The notes below the pieces were generated by a model, which saw only the letters and a list, made by a program, of their open reading frames with translations, searched no databases and was not told the origin of the DNA. From assembly GCF_009727055.1 (NCBI RefSeq), contig NC_052349.1:44893482-44957481 (forward strand): 64,000 nucleotides of DNA, read 5' to 3'. The first letter of the stretch is position 1; each line of letters begins with the position of its first letter. The DNA comes from Benincasa hispida (taxonomy: Eukaryota > Streptophyta > Magnoliopsida > Cucurbitales > Cucurbitaceae). The position numbers and the translations under genes are program-made. Shown piece by piece: positions 10,800-22,410 of this stretch.

Positions 10800-11945
10800 A
10801 TGTTGGAGTGCCTTCCTCCTCCGGAATCTCCCACCTTCTCCCCGATGCACCAAGGTTTGCTACTTTCTCTTCTTACTCCATTCAATTCAACCCCATTTTT
10901 CTGGTCTGCCCTCTAACTGTTTGTCAATTTGCCTCAATGAAGAACAGGCCCCATGGATGCTTCCTCCTCCTCCTCGCCTCTCCCATCCACAACCACCATC
11001 AGTCTCTCTCACGTCTACTCCGCTGTTCTTCAAACCAATTCCTTCAAGGAGATGTCGAGAATCACCAGCTCCATGGATCTTATGGCCGCCGATCATGATC
11101 AACTTCAAGACCTCTCCGGAATGCTCACCCAAGTTCTTAGCCCCGATCGAGAACGCGTCCTCAATGCCCTTCACTGCTCCAAATCCACTTCCACTTCCCT
11201 TTTCAATCTTATCTCTTCTTACTTCGATTACAGCGAGAAAACCACCAGTCTCTGCCTCACCCTCCGGAGTATCGTTGCTCAAGCCCGTCGACTCTATTCC
11301 CCAATTCACACCCTCCTCGGTGATCTTCCCATTGATTCCCTCTCCCAGCCTGACTGCGACCTCGTCTTCCAAGAATTCCTTAAATTCAACGATGACACTA
11401 ACCCTTTTCCCCGCCCTGACTCACAGACCTTCGACCCAATTCGAGACCATTTCTGCAATCTCAAGCACCAACTAGAGCGTCGCCTTCGCAAGTCCAGCTC
11501 CAGAATTCGCCTTGTTCGCCCTCCCAACCCCAACTCCAACACCGTCATCTGCTGCGGCAGCAGTGCTGCAATTACGGCCTACATTCCTCCAAAGTTCGCC
11601 AGGAGAGAATTGGCGTATGTAGCTCAGCTTAAAGTTGCATCTAGAAATACCTATGTTCTGAAGACTGACCTTGACACGCTTGATAGCCTTGTCGGCCGCC
11701 TGCATAACACCGTGGAGGACGACAAGCGTTTCATTCGACTGGGTTTGAATATGGGGAATGATAAGCACGCAGTTCAGTTAGTGCTCAAACAGTTGGGGAA
11801 GAACCACCGGACTTCGGAGCAGTACCTTGATCTTCTTGAGGAGAAGATAACTACTTGTTTCACTACTGTCAACCTCTCAAGATCTCAACTTCTCAAGGAG
11901 ATTCTACTTCATCAAACTAGTTTGGGCTCTTCTCATTCCCAATAG
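10800..11945 (+). CDS. UPF0496 / DUF677 family protein
   Basis: Two exons are inferred: 10800-10854 (MLECLPPPESPTFSPMHQ plus one base) and 10948-11945. The intron is pyrimidine-rich, 93 bp and GT-AG (donor CAAG|GTTTGC, acceptor GAACAG|GCC). The exons join in frame just upstream of the ATG at 10953, giving about 350 residues; without the first exon the protein would start at 10953 with 330. UPF0496 proteins are plant-specific, of unknown biochemical function, and related to AT14A-like integrin-like proteins. The family's C-terminal block is clear, with ARRELAYVAQLKVASRNTYV and then TTCFTTVNLSRSQLL near the end. The hydrophobic membrane segment usual in relatives is nearly absent here: only a short ICCGSSAAITAYIPP lies between the basic region and that block. 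It converges on DUF3754 copy A 357 bp downstream. Confidence 0.9.
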
Positions 11946-12076
11946 TTACACTCAACTGAATCTGGGATTCACTCTATTTTTTCTTTCTAAATGTAGTTTT
12001 GTTCCTAAACTAATATTCAACTTGTCTTTAACCCGTTTAGTTTACAGTTTACAGTTTACACCAATAATAGATACTC

Positions 12077-12082
12077 AATAAA
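12077..12082 (+). terminator. Possible polyadenylation signal of UPF0496 gene
   Basis: AATAAA lies 132 bases after the UPF0496 stop codon, in AT-rich sequence between the two convergent genes. Plant signals are loose, so support is positional only. Confidence 0.35.
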
Positions 12083-12302
12083 TTCATACCTTCTGAAACT
12101 CTCACAGTAGACTGCAGTTTGAAAATTGAAATCATTTCGTAATCAAGTTATACACGTGCTGTGCTTGATGGGTTGAATACATAGCTCTTAGAAACAAACT
12201 ATGCATTGATATTTTAAGTTATTAAGTAATTTTAGAATACTGCTTTCCTTGTGTGAGAATGGAAAGCAGAATAGGACATACAGTTTCTGTATAATTATGG
12301 TA

Positions 12303-15300
12303 TCAAGTAGTGGAGGCATCGCCTTCTTTGGCTTTGGAAACTATCTCCTCTGTGGTGATGCCTATGATCTTGTTAGCACTCCTCAAATCTACACAGGAAT
12401 ATGCCCCATCCGCACCCTGTATTTGGTTCTTTTCCAAGTTAGAGAAGGCAAAGGGATATTAAACAACATGAGTAGATTCTCTTGTGCTTGATGAGTTCTC
12501 ACCCGGACAATGATCCCCAGCTTTTGTAACTTGTGAACTGCATCATCCACGTCAAAATTACAGCTCTGATCAAACTCTCCTTTAATCAGCTCCTCACACC
12601 GCAGGTCAAGCTCCTGCTTACATAACCAAAGAAAAATAAGTAAAGCATCGACAACACCTTACTCGTTCATGATCACTTCTGTGAGTCATGAAATATAGTG
12701 CAACCAGTCACTCCTCCGCATCATAGTGCGAGTCTAAAGAGGAACAAGGTTTTGTGTATGCACCTGTTTTGTCGCCTCTCCCTGTTTCATCAATATGTAG
12801 AAGGAAATAATCACCTCCTTTACCTAAAAGTTAACAGAGACGTGGGAACATAAGCCACGTGTAACGAACACCAAAAACAGCATTCAGAATGAGGATTAGA
12901 AGAAAGATATCTTCCTCCACTAGAAACTGCAAACCAAGCTAATCTATGCTACAATCAGTTCTATAACTATATTCTATACTATATTTGTATCTATAAATAT
13001 ATCAAAAGGAGTTTGAAGGATAAAGATTATGTTATGTTTTCTGTACCCCTACTTGAATAGTTAATTCCAACTTTTAGTAATAAAGAATACTATTCTTGTA
13101 TTCGCTTTATGAGCAAATAGATCTGCTATAAAGTAATCTTTTCACACCAAGTGTGGAAATATTCTAAAGCAACTAATACTCCCTATCCTGTGGCAGAGAG
13201 CGTGCTACTTACTTCTTGCTGAATAACTTCGTCACACAAGTGAAGAAGAGTGCCCCTTCCGCTGTCTAGTTGTTTGTCATACACGCAGCTTGTGATTAGG
13301 CTCTGATATGACACTAAATTACCCTGAAACCTACAGGAAATCGGAGATAAGTTAGCACTAGCTCAAGGGGTAATGGGGAAATGCAATACTAATTCTTTGA
13401 AGCAATATAAAGCTATAGTCTAGAAAATAAGTAACATTAGTCACACCCATTAGCAGAAATGGGAAGAGAGGAGGCCGTGTAACTTTACGAGAGATATGTT
13501 TTCACACAGTAACCACCGACTGCAGAGAGGATAGCAAAAATGACTTTGACATCTGCTTTAGGGACGCTAAGCGAGCCAATAACAGTAACCTGTCCGAGGA
13601 GGGAGGGAGGGTGAGAGGTGTATTTGCGTTCATAAGTCCATACAGAATTTTCGACTAAAACAACCAACCAGCCCGATTGCAGCAGACACGAGGAACTTCA
13701 CCCAGTCCATTGGAGTTAAACCTGGATTATTCTTTTCCGGCTGTAAAAAGTTCACGTTTTTCCAGAAATAACCAAGTTCAGAAGTTCCATACAATAGTGG
13801 CCGCACATTGGTAACGTTGAATACCAAAAAAAACAGAGGAAAATATGAACGAGAAGTGGATTACGAAACCTACAAGCACAATCTCAAGATCTGCCATCGG
13901 TATATTCTTGAAATGCTTGACAAAGATACCCCGTTCCATTTCCTTTGTCGTATTTGCTGGCCTATTCAATTATATCTTTGTTAGAAGTCAATAAACATTT
14001 CTAATTTTAAGTCGCAGATAAAGGAAAATGTTCGTAAGAAGTCAATAACATTTCAACCCGTGCACTCCAACCATGTTAGAGAGAGAAAAACAAAAAACAA
14101 GAATCTCATTTGAGCTTAAAAACTTTCCATTCAGAAGTGGCTCACAAACAAGAAGGAAAAAGAACCTGTAAATAACGATAATTCTATCAAATGTGGGTTC
14201 TTGGATCGTAATCTTGTTCAATAGCATAGAGATCCTGGGATGACATACAATAGATTATAAGCAAGCAATCAAGGAATCTGAAAGACAAATAATTGCCCAT
14301 GCTTGACCTCCCGGTTGCTAGGAAGAAAGCAAGGGGCTTCCCTAGTTAAACTAATCCAACCATTGACGCACGAAGCCAAATTATGGAGTGGTAGAGTTCA
14401 AACCCAAATGTCATGTTCTCAACACGAATGCGCTCTACATACAAGCCATCATCCTCTGACTCTGTACTGATGTCAATTTGTTTTGAAAATACCTGACTTT
14501 GGCGGCTTCTTGAGGCTCCAAATAGAAGGTTCTTTAACCTGTAGAAATAAAGCAACAGACAAGTGACATGTAAAGAAAACAAAGAAGTTCACGAGACTGA
14601 TAATAATGTCTGTACTGACCCTGTGACTTTGAGAAAGAACATCCATATTCGCATAATGATGGCATTTACTTTCGTTTTGTAAAAGTAATCGTTCATTTGA
14701 TCAATCCCAATACCACGGCGGAAAATTATGTACTACAATAGTATAATAGATCAATTCACGTCAGTTCTATGTTGTTGAATAATGCCCAAGTGATACTGTT
14801 AAAAGAGAGTGAAAAGGTAACTGTTTGCAGATTCAAGTGAAAAACACAGAAGGAAGATAATTAAGCATATATTTTTAATGACCGATGAGGATGGTGATGA
14901 AAACGGATACATTCACATCTAGCATACTTGTCCTAGTGTAAATCACAATGAAAACATAATTTACAATAGAAGAATGTGATGTAACTGGTTGCTGAACAGT
15001 TTGCTGAAGAGTGGGAGCAAAACCCATCATTTTCTCGAGCTATCAATTTAATATGCCAAACATAACCTCTACCTATCTCCACGATTGTATGATATCGTCC
15101 ACTATGAGCATAAATTCTTATTACTTTGCTTTTGAAAATCCACCCAAAATATCTCATACCAATTAAGATAATCATCCTTACTTATATATCATGATATCTC
15201 CCTTCCCAACCGATGTGAAACAATCAATTTGTTGACAGATACAAAAAATGTACTCTGAAGCAATGCGTCAATAGAATTAAGTACTTGGTCATAGCTTCAT

Positions 15301-16481
15301 TTCCTGGTCACATCTTGTTTTAAATTAATGCCAATTAACCAGGTTTGGTACCTTATCAGCAAAATATGGAAGATTGTCGTGAGGATTCTCCGTGAAGTAT
15401 TTCGTCAAAAGCTTCTTGTCAAGCTTCATGAGTCAAAATAAAACCATAGGATAAACAATTTTTACACTTCATAGAAAATGACTATCAGTAGTTAATTCTG
15501 TTTCCAAAAGAAGAAAACAAATATCAGTAGTTAATTAGTTATGTTCCTCTGAAATATTATGTTAGCATTTGGCACTATCAAAAAGGAAAAGTAATATAGC
15601 ACCTTGGACTCATCCACAGAGATGGGAAGATTTAGACGATATTGTGCAGATAGTGCAACCGCGATTTCCTCGTCTGTTGTTAATTTAAAATTGCTCTTCT
15701 CCATAACCTGACGAAATCAAACTATTGGAGAAAGAACCGAACCATGGAATAGAAAATCAAGCCAAAACAGAATAACTCCTACAAATATAGTTAGTGGTGC
15801 CACCACAAAGATTATTGAATGTACCCGTCACAATGTGATGATGTTGTGCCTTTTCAACAAAAAAAGTATAAAACTGAACCCGAAATGGATCGTCGCAATT
15901 CAGAGATAAAGATTCTCAAGCAACGATAGAGAGATAATCAGAATTAAACTGAAGGATTGGTGAATGAGGAACCATTGAATGATAAAAGCTAGCAAATGCT
16001 ATAGCCACAGTACCTGAAACAGTTTCCCCAGAAATTTTTGTTCCATAACATCGATTTCTTCAGGCGAGAGATTTTCCTTCTCCAATTTTCGGGCCCCGTG
16101 TATAGGTTCGAATAATGAATATAAATGCTGCATATAAATGAATCAATCTTACCTATCGCACCAAATATAGAATAATTCTGTAGAAGAAGGAACAGTAATA
16201 AAAACGTTTTAATACCAAAAGATCATCAAATTGCAGAAGATACCAAGCTCGAATTGAGTATTCAACTCTCTGGCAAAACATCAGAAACTCATACCGGTCT
16301 TCAGTATCTTCAGTCCAGAAAACCGAGTGAGGAAAAGAGATGAGAAACAGAAAATGAGGACGATGAAGAAGAGTAGGAAGGTACCGAGATGGCTGGACAA
16401 GGCGTTGATAAGCGTGGGCTTGAGGATGGGGATAACCGATTCCCTCTCCAAGCGAATGACTTCCCTCCTCTTCTTGGTCAT
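12303..16481 (-). CDS. DUF3754 (TMEM143-like) membrane protein, copy A
   Basis: Fifteen exons: 16481-16385, 16307-16216, 16127-16014, 15707-15603, 15423-15352, 14732-14620, 14538-14404, 14234-14166, 13961-13874, 13740-13669, 13589-13489, 13330-13213, 12823-12764, 12613-12503, 12416-12303. All introns are GT-AG and all phases close, giving 486 residues. The start [20 protein letters not shown] aligns with [19 protein letters not shown] of copy B. Conserved blocks include [63 protein letters not shown] and [20 protein letters not shown]. Two hydrophobic helices follow TPMDW. The frame is open a further 35 residues upstream to an ATG at 16586, so a longer N-terminus is possible. Copy A departs from copy B at several strongly patterned sites (exon 6 end, exon 7, last exon), suggesting faster evolution. 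Biochemical function is unknown; some plant annotations call it an aminopeptidase, but I see no peptidase motif. Confidence 0.93.
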
Positions 16482-16586
16482 TGTTCGGAAGCCTCCAAAT
16501 GCAAAACGACCACCATAAACAGAAATCCCAATTGATGGAGCTCTGATCTGGTTTACCAGTTCGTGGCAGATGAAATCCATGGCCAT

Positions 16587-17399
16587 GGCTCCCCATATTC
16601 GTTCAACAAACCCTCCCGGTCTATTCGGCGGGAAATTCTCCTGGATTGTTCAGTCCTACCACCAAATCATATGCAATATTATTTTAGCTGTAATAAACTG
16701 ATAACTTCCATATGTTATGCGCGTGAATTTTGTCCCTTGCTTTGAAGGCTTTTTTTCAATGTCATTCAAACTTTCAGTCAATTTAACTTTTAAGTAATAT
16801 GACAATTTTATTATTCAAATATTATTTAATGAGCTAATTTAGACAAATTCAAAAGTTAGGAGCAACTCGAGGAGTTTATGACACCCTATTAGACATAAGA
16901 TTGAAATGACTCAAATCCAACAAGATTGATGACATTCGAAATATTTTGACTCTTTCAATCTAATCGAATAGATTAAGTCATCTATCAATCAATTTTAAAA
17001 TATTACGTATGCTTTCATCATGATATTAGGCAAGTAAAGTAGTTAGAAGTACTGGATTTTATCATGTATTTTTTTCATCTCGAGACCACTTTTTTTTTGG
17101 AACAAACAACTTTTTTCTATGCATAAAAGGAAGCTTTTTGTCGTAACATGCTATATTTTCTCTTTCATTGTCATTAGATTGATGGTCACATGCTTTCCAT
17201 AAATTTTGCCCTTTTATACCCATATTGTAAGATAGGTTATTGTTGGGCTGATGTTTGAACTGCAGGCCCAAAACTGAAGCTTGTGAAATCTGATCCACGA
17301 AGAATAAGGATAGGTAAAATGCAAGGTTGTGAAACTCAGATCTCAATTCCCCTACTTAAGCAGGTAATTAAGGAAATTAACCAAGTATAAGTTAAATCT
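16587..17399. other. Intergenic between copy A and LTR block
   Basis: AT-rich. The piece 17079-17235 has a diverged direct copy at 22249-22410. The open frame at 17062-17346 (minus) falls inside that repeat and has no recognisable domain. Confidence 0.5.
17079..17235 (+). repeat. Diverged direct repeat, left copy
   Basis: Shares TCGTAACATG(C/T)TATATTTTCTCT, GATTGATGGTCACAT and CATATT(G/C)TAAGATA, in the same order and spacing, with 22249-22410. The two copies flank about 5 kb of LTR sequence. Confidence 0.7.
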
Positions 17400-17802
17400 T
17401 ATGTTGAAGGGAAGGAAAATTCCAAGTATTGGAATAAACTTTTTGAGTAGCTTTGAGTTGAGTCTTAACTAGTAAAAATTTGGCCAAGTATGAAGCCAAA
17501 AAGAAACCATGTGTAGGGTGTAGGGAGCATTAACACATAAGGCTCTAATGAGGTCAAGTTTGTAGAGGTTATAAAGGATTAAGTATTGAAGCCAAGGACA
17601 ACCATAGGTTGAGCTTGTGAGGTATGGACACATGTGTTGGGATGGCAAGAGGTTGCATGAGCAAGCAGCAAGGAAGGGCCATCAAGTGACAAGGATGGGC
17701 CAGGTACGAGCAAGGATGCATTCAGTTGTATGCGAGCGTGGACGCTACATGTTGGAGCGTTGCGTGCAGACGATCGCATAGCTGCTTACGGGGCTTCACG
17801 AT

Positions 17803-17930
17803 GCACTAGACGATGAGAGAGACGTGAGCACTAGACGATGGGTGTAAGCACTAGACGATGGGCGAGAGCGTGAACGTTAGACGATGACCAAAAGCGAGAG
17901 CGCTAGACGATGAGCTATGCGATGAGTGCA
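17803..17930 (+). repeat. Degenerate CTAGACGATG minisatellite in LTR
   Basis: Five units of about 20-26 bp each contain (C/T)TAGACGATG followed by G/A-rich sequence with AGAGCG or GTAAGCA. The spacing is irregular and the copies are imperfect. Confidence 0.7.
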
Positions 17931-18724
17931 AGAGCTACACAATGAAGCTATACGATGTACCAAGCCATGATGGACACATAGTGTAGTATCTATGCGTTGA
18001 TAGGGCTTGCGGCACACAAGGCTTGCGAGGTTAGGTAGGAATGCATTGGTCTTATGCAAGTGGCTATGGGCATTGGCAAGCAACAAGGAAATGCTTGCGT
18101 CATAAGGTAGGAGTTAGCAAGAGGCTAGGCGATGGTAAGACAAACCATGAGGCGTTGACTTGAGACCTAGCTTGACCTAAAGGTTGGTATACGATGGTGA
18201 TATGCTATGCGCTAAGGCTGAATTATGCGCCAAGGACATCCGAGGGCATATGGGTGCATATGATAAGGCTAGCAGTATGCAATGGAAGGATGTGATGGTC
18301 ATAGTCCTAGTTGAATGCATATGCCAAGGGTGAGCCATGTGAGGAGAGGAGTATGTGGCCAAGTAAGGACTTGCGATGCCTTGAGGTTAGTCATGTGATC
18401 AAGTAAGCATGCGGCCATGTAATTGGAAGGGCATGCGATGATGAGAGAGCTATGGGCTGATGAATTCACCCGGACAAGTGGCTAAATCGAGAAGAGGTTG
18501 AGCTTAAGTAAGTATGAGGTGGACAAATAGGATTTCACGCAAAGGAGACTTATGCATGAGGAAGACAACTCAAACTTCATGCAAGTAGGAAGTGGCATGG
18601 AAGTAGGTGAGTGGTATAAAACTAGGTGGTGGCAAAGCAAGGTGAAGACACTTCAAAAGTTCCTAAGTAGGAGGTGTCATGCATTAGGGCCTTAAGAGAT
18701 GATGAGGATCAGTTGCCAAAGGCC

Positions 18725-18732
18725 TATAAATA
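18725..18732 (+). promoter_or_regulatory. TATA box of the Gypsy-type LTR
   Basis: TATAAATA in the context GGCCTATAAATACCACC, followed by a CT-rich stretch, fits the core promoter that separates U3 from R in plant LTRs. Confidence 0.5.
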
Positions 18733-20249
18733 CCACCACAAGGTTTCTCTTCAGTTCATAACACAAATTCTCTTCAAAGGACATTAGAAAGAGTGTTTGA
18801 GGGCAGATTCAGAAGAAGCTTAATGTTAATCATGAAGAACATGCATTGATAGCAAGACTATGCGTTGATCAAGTGGTGCCAAGAGGTGGAAATGCTATCA
18901 GATAGTGAGGACATGAAGTAGCATCAACTTGGAATGAGGAGTTCTCCCAAACTACTTGTGCATTTAGAGTGCTTTCAAAGCCACTTGAAAGCTTTGAGAG
19001 TCTACTTTTCAAAGCAGGGTGCCAGAGAAGAAGAAAAAAAGAATCAGGCTGGAGAATGAAGAAAATACATAATGGTCGAGCTTTTAGGTAAGCTTGGACC
19101 AGTTTTGATGATTTAAGGATTCCAACCAAACCATGAGGAGTTCTAAGCTGAGATTTTAAGGTAAGTAAATTAAGAAATTTCTAAACCTGTTTGTAGAAGG
19201 AAATGTCTCAAAATAAGGTTTGAAATGATGAGTAATCTGAGCTTCAAAATGAATCTAAAATTTAGGGTTCAAAAAGGAGCCCGAGGAAACCAAGGAACTT
19301 GGAAAGAGAGAAGTTCCTGCCAATCAAGGTGAGTAGTATTTCCTTTAAGGTCTTAAGAATATATTTTAGAGTATATATTTATGTTATGTTGTGAATGAGT
19401 AGTTAGAACGAGTATGAGAATATGTGACTGGGATGGTCAGGGGGTCAATAGACCTACCTGAGCCCAGAGCAGAATCTCACGAGATAGTCAGGGGGCCATA
19501 AGGCCTAGTTTATGAGCCTGTGGGAAGAACCTCGTATGGAATGGTCAGAGGGCCAATAGGCCTAGCTTCTGAGCCCATAAGTGGGGATCTATGTGCACAT
19601 AGGGAACACAGGAGAGTATGTGTTTATGATTGGCATCAGTTTAACTATCTACCGTGTGTGTAGGTAGGGTTGAGAATAGACTCATTCGAGATAGAGGTTT
19701 GGATGTTAACCTCGTAATTGTGATATGTTTGTATTATTATGAGTTGAAAGAGACTCTAGAAGTTACTTACCACTCACTGAGCTTTTTGAAACTCATTCTT
19801 TTCTTTCATGTTTTCCTTTCCAGGTAGCAAAAGATAAGGAGTTACAGGGTGCTGCTAAGGTCAAGGTCTGCTATGCCACAGCCACACTGCCGATTTAAAG
19901 TTGTTGATGTAAAATTTGTAGTTAAGTCTAGGAATTTTAAACGTTATACTGTTTATAATAAAATGATTTTAGTCAAATAGTTGTTTATATCCTTGGCTTA
20001 AAGTTTAATGAGTGCAAAAGGTTCAGAGGGGCAGTAGGTATCATGAAAGAGTGATATTTGTTGTCCTCAAACCTCCTTTCGGGTTCTAAAGGTAGGCTCG
20101 GGAGGGGGTGTGTCAAAGGTAGAGTGATGACAATGTCAAAAGCTTGAATGAGAGACATGTGCAGTAAGAAATCTTTACCTCTTTTGCCGTGTAGAATAAG
20201 CTTATTGAAATTAAATGAAAATCAATTTTGGTAAATTCCTTCTCTCTCT

Positions 20250-22090
20250 CAAACGAATTTGAACTTTTCTATCCACTCTCTCTAACCCTCTTGAGTTTTG
20301 ATGAGATTTGAAGATATATCTGAAGGATCTCTTAACGAAGAGCATCCATAAGCACGTTTAGATCTTTTCAATTTCACTATGACCGAAATACAACATATAA
20401 ATTCGAACATACAGTTATGCAAATAAACAATAATTAATGGCATGCTTTAAACACTAAAGAATAAGGAAAAGAGTTCTCATACCAGTTGAAGATGCTCTTC
20501 AAGCTTTGGAACTCAAACGCAGTGGAAGACCTCTATGCGATCTACTATCACCCAGCAAATGCGTCGGCTGCAGCAGCACGATCAATCACGAACAAATGAA
20601 CGCAGCAGGGACGACATCACCAAAAAGGAGTCCTTGGTATTCTTGGAGTGAGAACACAAAGTGTGGTATTTGGTGAGTTTGGTAAAGGTAGGAGGAAGAA
20701 AAAATCGTGTAAACGATAAGCAAGTAGGAGAGAAAAGGAAACTATCGTACAGCTAAGTGCTTATCATTTAGAAGAAGCTACACAACCGTGTATGTTTTAC
20801 TAAACGATCATTTAGGAAAAGGTAAGCGATCGTTTAGAAAACACGACACACTATACGATCGTTTAGGAAATCTATCTGATTGTTTAGGAACTAGCGTACG
20901 TCGTTTAGGCGCGAGGTGTGCAGTCGTTTAGGCGCTGAGCGGCTATCGTATAGGCTCTCGACTTAAGCAATCGTTTACATTTCCACACGATTGCCAAAAT
21001 TTCCGAACTTTTCGAACGTTTTGCAAAATGAAACAAAATTTCATTTTATTCTTCGGTTACAATAACCGACGCGACTGCTCCCACTAATGCACGTCCAGGA
21101 GAAATTTTAGGCCAATTATCATATAATTAACCAACTAAATAATTAATAAATATAATTATATTATATTTTTACCCTATAATTTGATATCACATGTCTACTA
21201 TAGTAATTTCTCCTCTACTTGATATAAATCACATTTATATCTAATTTCTTCCAAAATAATGTATCTCATACATTTAGCCAATTATATCATATATAATTAA
21301 CCAGTCCAATTATATCATATATAATCGAACTTCCTCTTGTCAATTTGAACATTTCAAATTAACCCAAATACTGATTCTCAATTTTATCCAAGCTACCTAG
21401 GGAACTTAATGGACCTGTGGCTCGAAGCTCCAACAGACCGTGAATCTGACTAAACTCTTTAGCCACGAGATCTACCATCCGTTAACTGTCAGACATTCCA
21501 CTAAAGACCAACAACTGAACTCTTCTTATCACAGATATATTTATGTGTCCATCGGATATAACCAATCATGAGTAATGACCCTTCATAGATGCTCGTAAGT
21601 ACAGCTGTGCCAAATTACCTTTTTTCCCCTGTAGTTACATCTCACTTCTTAAGTACCATTGATTCCTCTAGTGAACAATACAACATAGTCCAACTATGTG
21701 TGAACACCTCTTGGTCCAAGAAAATGTGTGTGGCGCCACATCATTCAAGCCCAGGAATCAGCTCTTAAGGGAGCTTTCTATCTACTTGCCCCTACCTCAG
21801 GGAAGCAGTGAATTTCATCTTGTGTAGCTGAGTTCCCAGCTCCCAAATCAGACGAATCCTTAAAATGGTAAGTTTGAATCGGCGACCTGGCCATTCGCAC
21901 CCATACAAATCAAAGGACCGCCCTCAATGGTAGAAGTTCCCAACTCACTCAGGATTGAGGTCATGTTACCTATGGTCATCCTAGTGAAGTGAAGTCTCTA
22001 TCATGAATGGTGTTATATAACGAGACGTTAACACTTCATGGTCAGGTCTTATACAAACTCTTTGTTTCTAATAAATGAGGTGTAATCAGT
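20250..22090 (-). repeat. Copia-family LTR, minus orientation
   Basis: Read on the minus strand it follows the family of 28116-30032: the segment with CACTAAAGACCAACAACTGAACTC on the plus strand, the clock-like ordering of GACCCTTCATAGATGCTCG, TTCATCTTGTGTAGCTGAG and AGTTCCCAACTCACTCAGGATTGAGG, and the AT-rich core near 21110-21330. Ends are not sharp. It sits tail to tail with the Gypsy-type LTR ending near 20125. Confidence 0.6.
20755..20990. repeat. Degenerate CGATCGTTTAGGAAA array
   Basis: Roughly ten imperfect copies of (C/T)(G/A)ATCGTTTAGG are separated by 10-20 bases of unrelated sequence, within the LTR of 20250-22090. Confidence 0.65.
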
Positions 22091-22248
22091 TTACTAGTGT
22101 ATTATTATGTTCTATATATACCATTTCCCCTTACATTTATCCCTTTTATTCTAATTCACAAATAAATTGGTAAAGCCAGCAGAAAATTTTTTATACTGAT
22201 TTCTTAGAACTAGGGATGTTGTTTCCTCCAACCCTCTACTCTTATCTC

Positions 22249-22410
22249 GGGACAACTTTTACTTCTAGAACAAACAAGTTCTTTTTTTAATTCTCAGAAT
22301 GAAGCATTTATCGTAACATGTTATATTTTCTCTTCCATGGTCATCAAATTGATGGTCACATACTTTGCATAAATGTTTGTCCTTTATGTCCATATTCTAA
22401 GATAAGTAAC
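22249..22410 (+). repeat. Diverged direct repeat, right copy
   Basis: Partner of 17079-17235, with the same order of shared phrases and no coding content. Confidence 0.7.

Larger units (their letters stand above)
17400..20125 (+). repeat. Gypsy-type LTR or solo LTR, boundaries approximate
   Basis: No coding frame is present, and the base composition (GC-richer, TGCG words) differs from its surroundings. It carries a degenerate CTAGACGATG array (17803-17930), a TATA box followed by a leader (18725 onward), three degenerate units of a GGTCAGGGGGTCAATAGGCC type (19430-19570), and near 19770-19830 the pattern CACTCACTGAG...ACTCATTC...CAGGTAGCAAAAGATAAG, paralleled in the LTR at 4111-5678. The right end is placed at GGGTGTGTCA near 20115. 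The left end and any target duplication were not resolved. Confidence 0.55.

Noticed and set aside
10887..11372. A 161-codon open frame on the minus strand
   Set aside because: It is the antisense shadow of the UPF0496 coding exon. Its composition (Gly/Glu/Arg-rich) is what antisense of Ser/Pro-rich coding gives, and it has no domain.
10921..11475. A 184-codon plus-strand frame overlapping UPF0496
   Set aside because: It is the alternate frame of the same exon. The frame from 10953 matches the UPF0496 family to its end, and this one does not.
12303..16481. Aminopeptidase activity for the DUF3754 proteins
   Set aside because: Some plant annotations carry that name, but I found no metal-binding or catalytic peptidase motif in either copy.
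17579..18362. Several short minus-strand frames rich in His/Ser/Ala
   Set aside because: They lie in the repeat-rich part of the Gypsy-type LTR and reflect its GC-shifted composition. No domain or conserved start is present.
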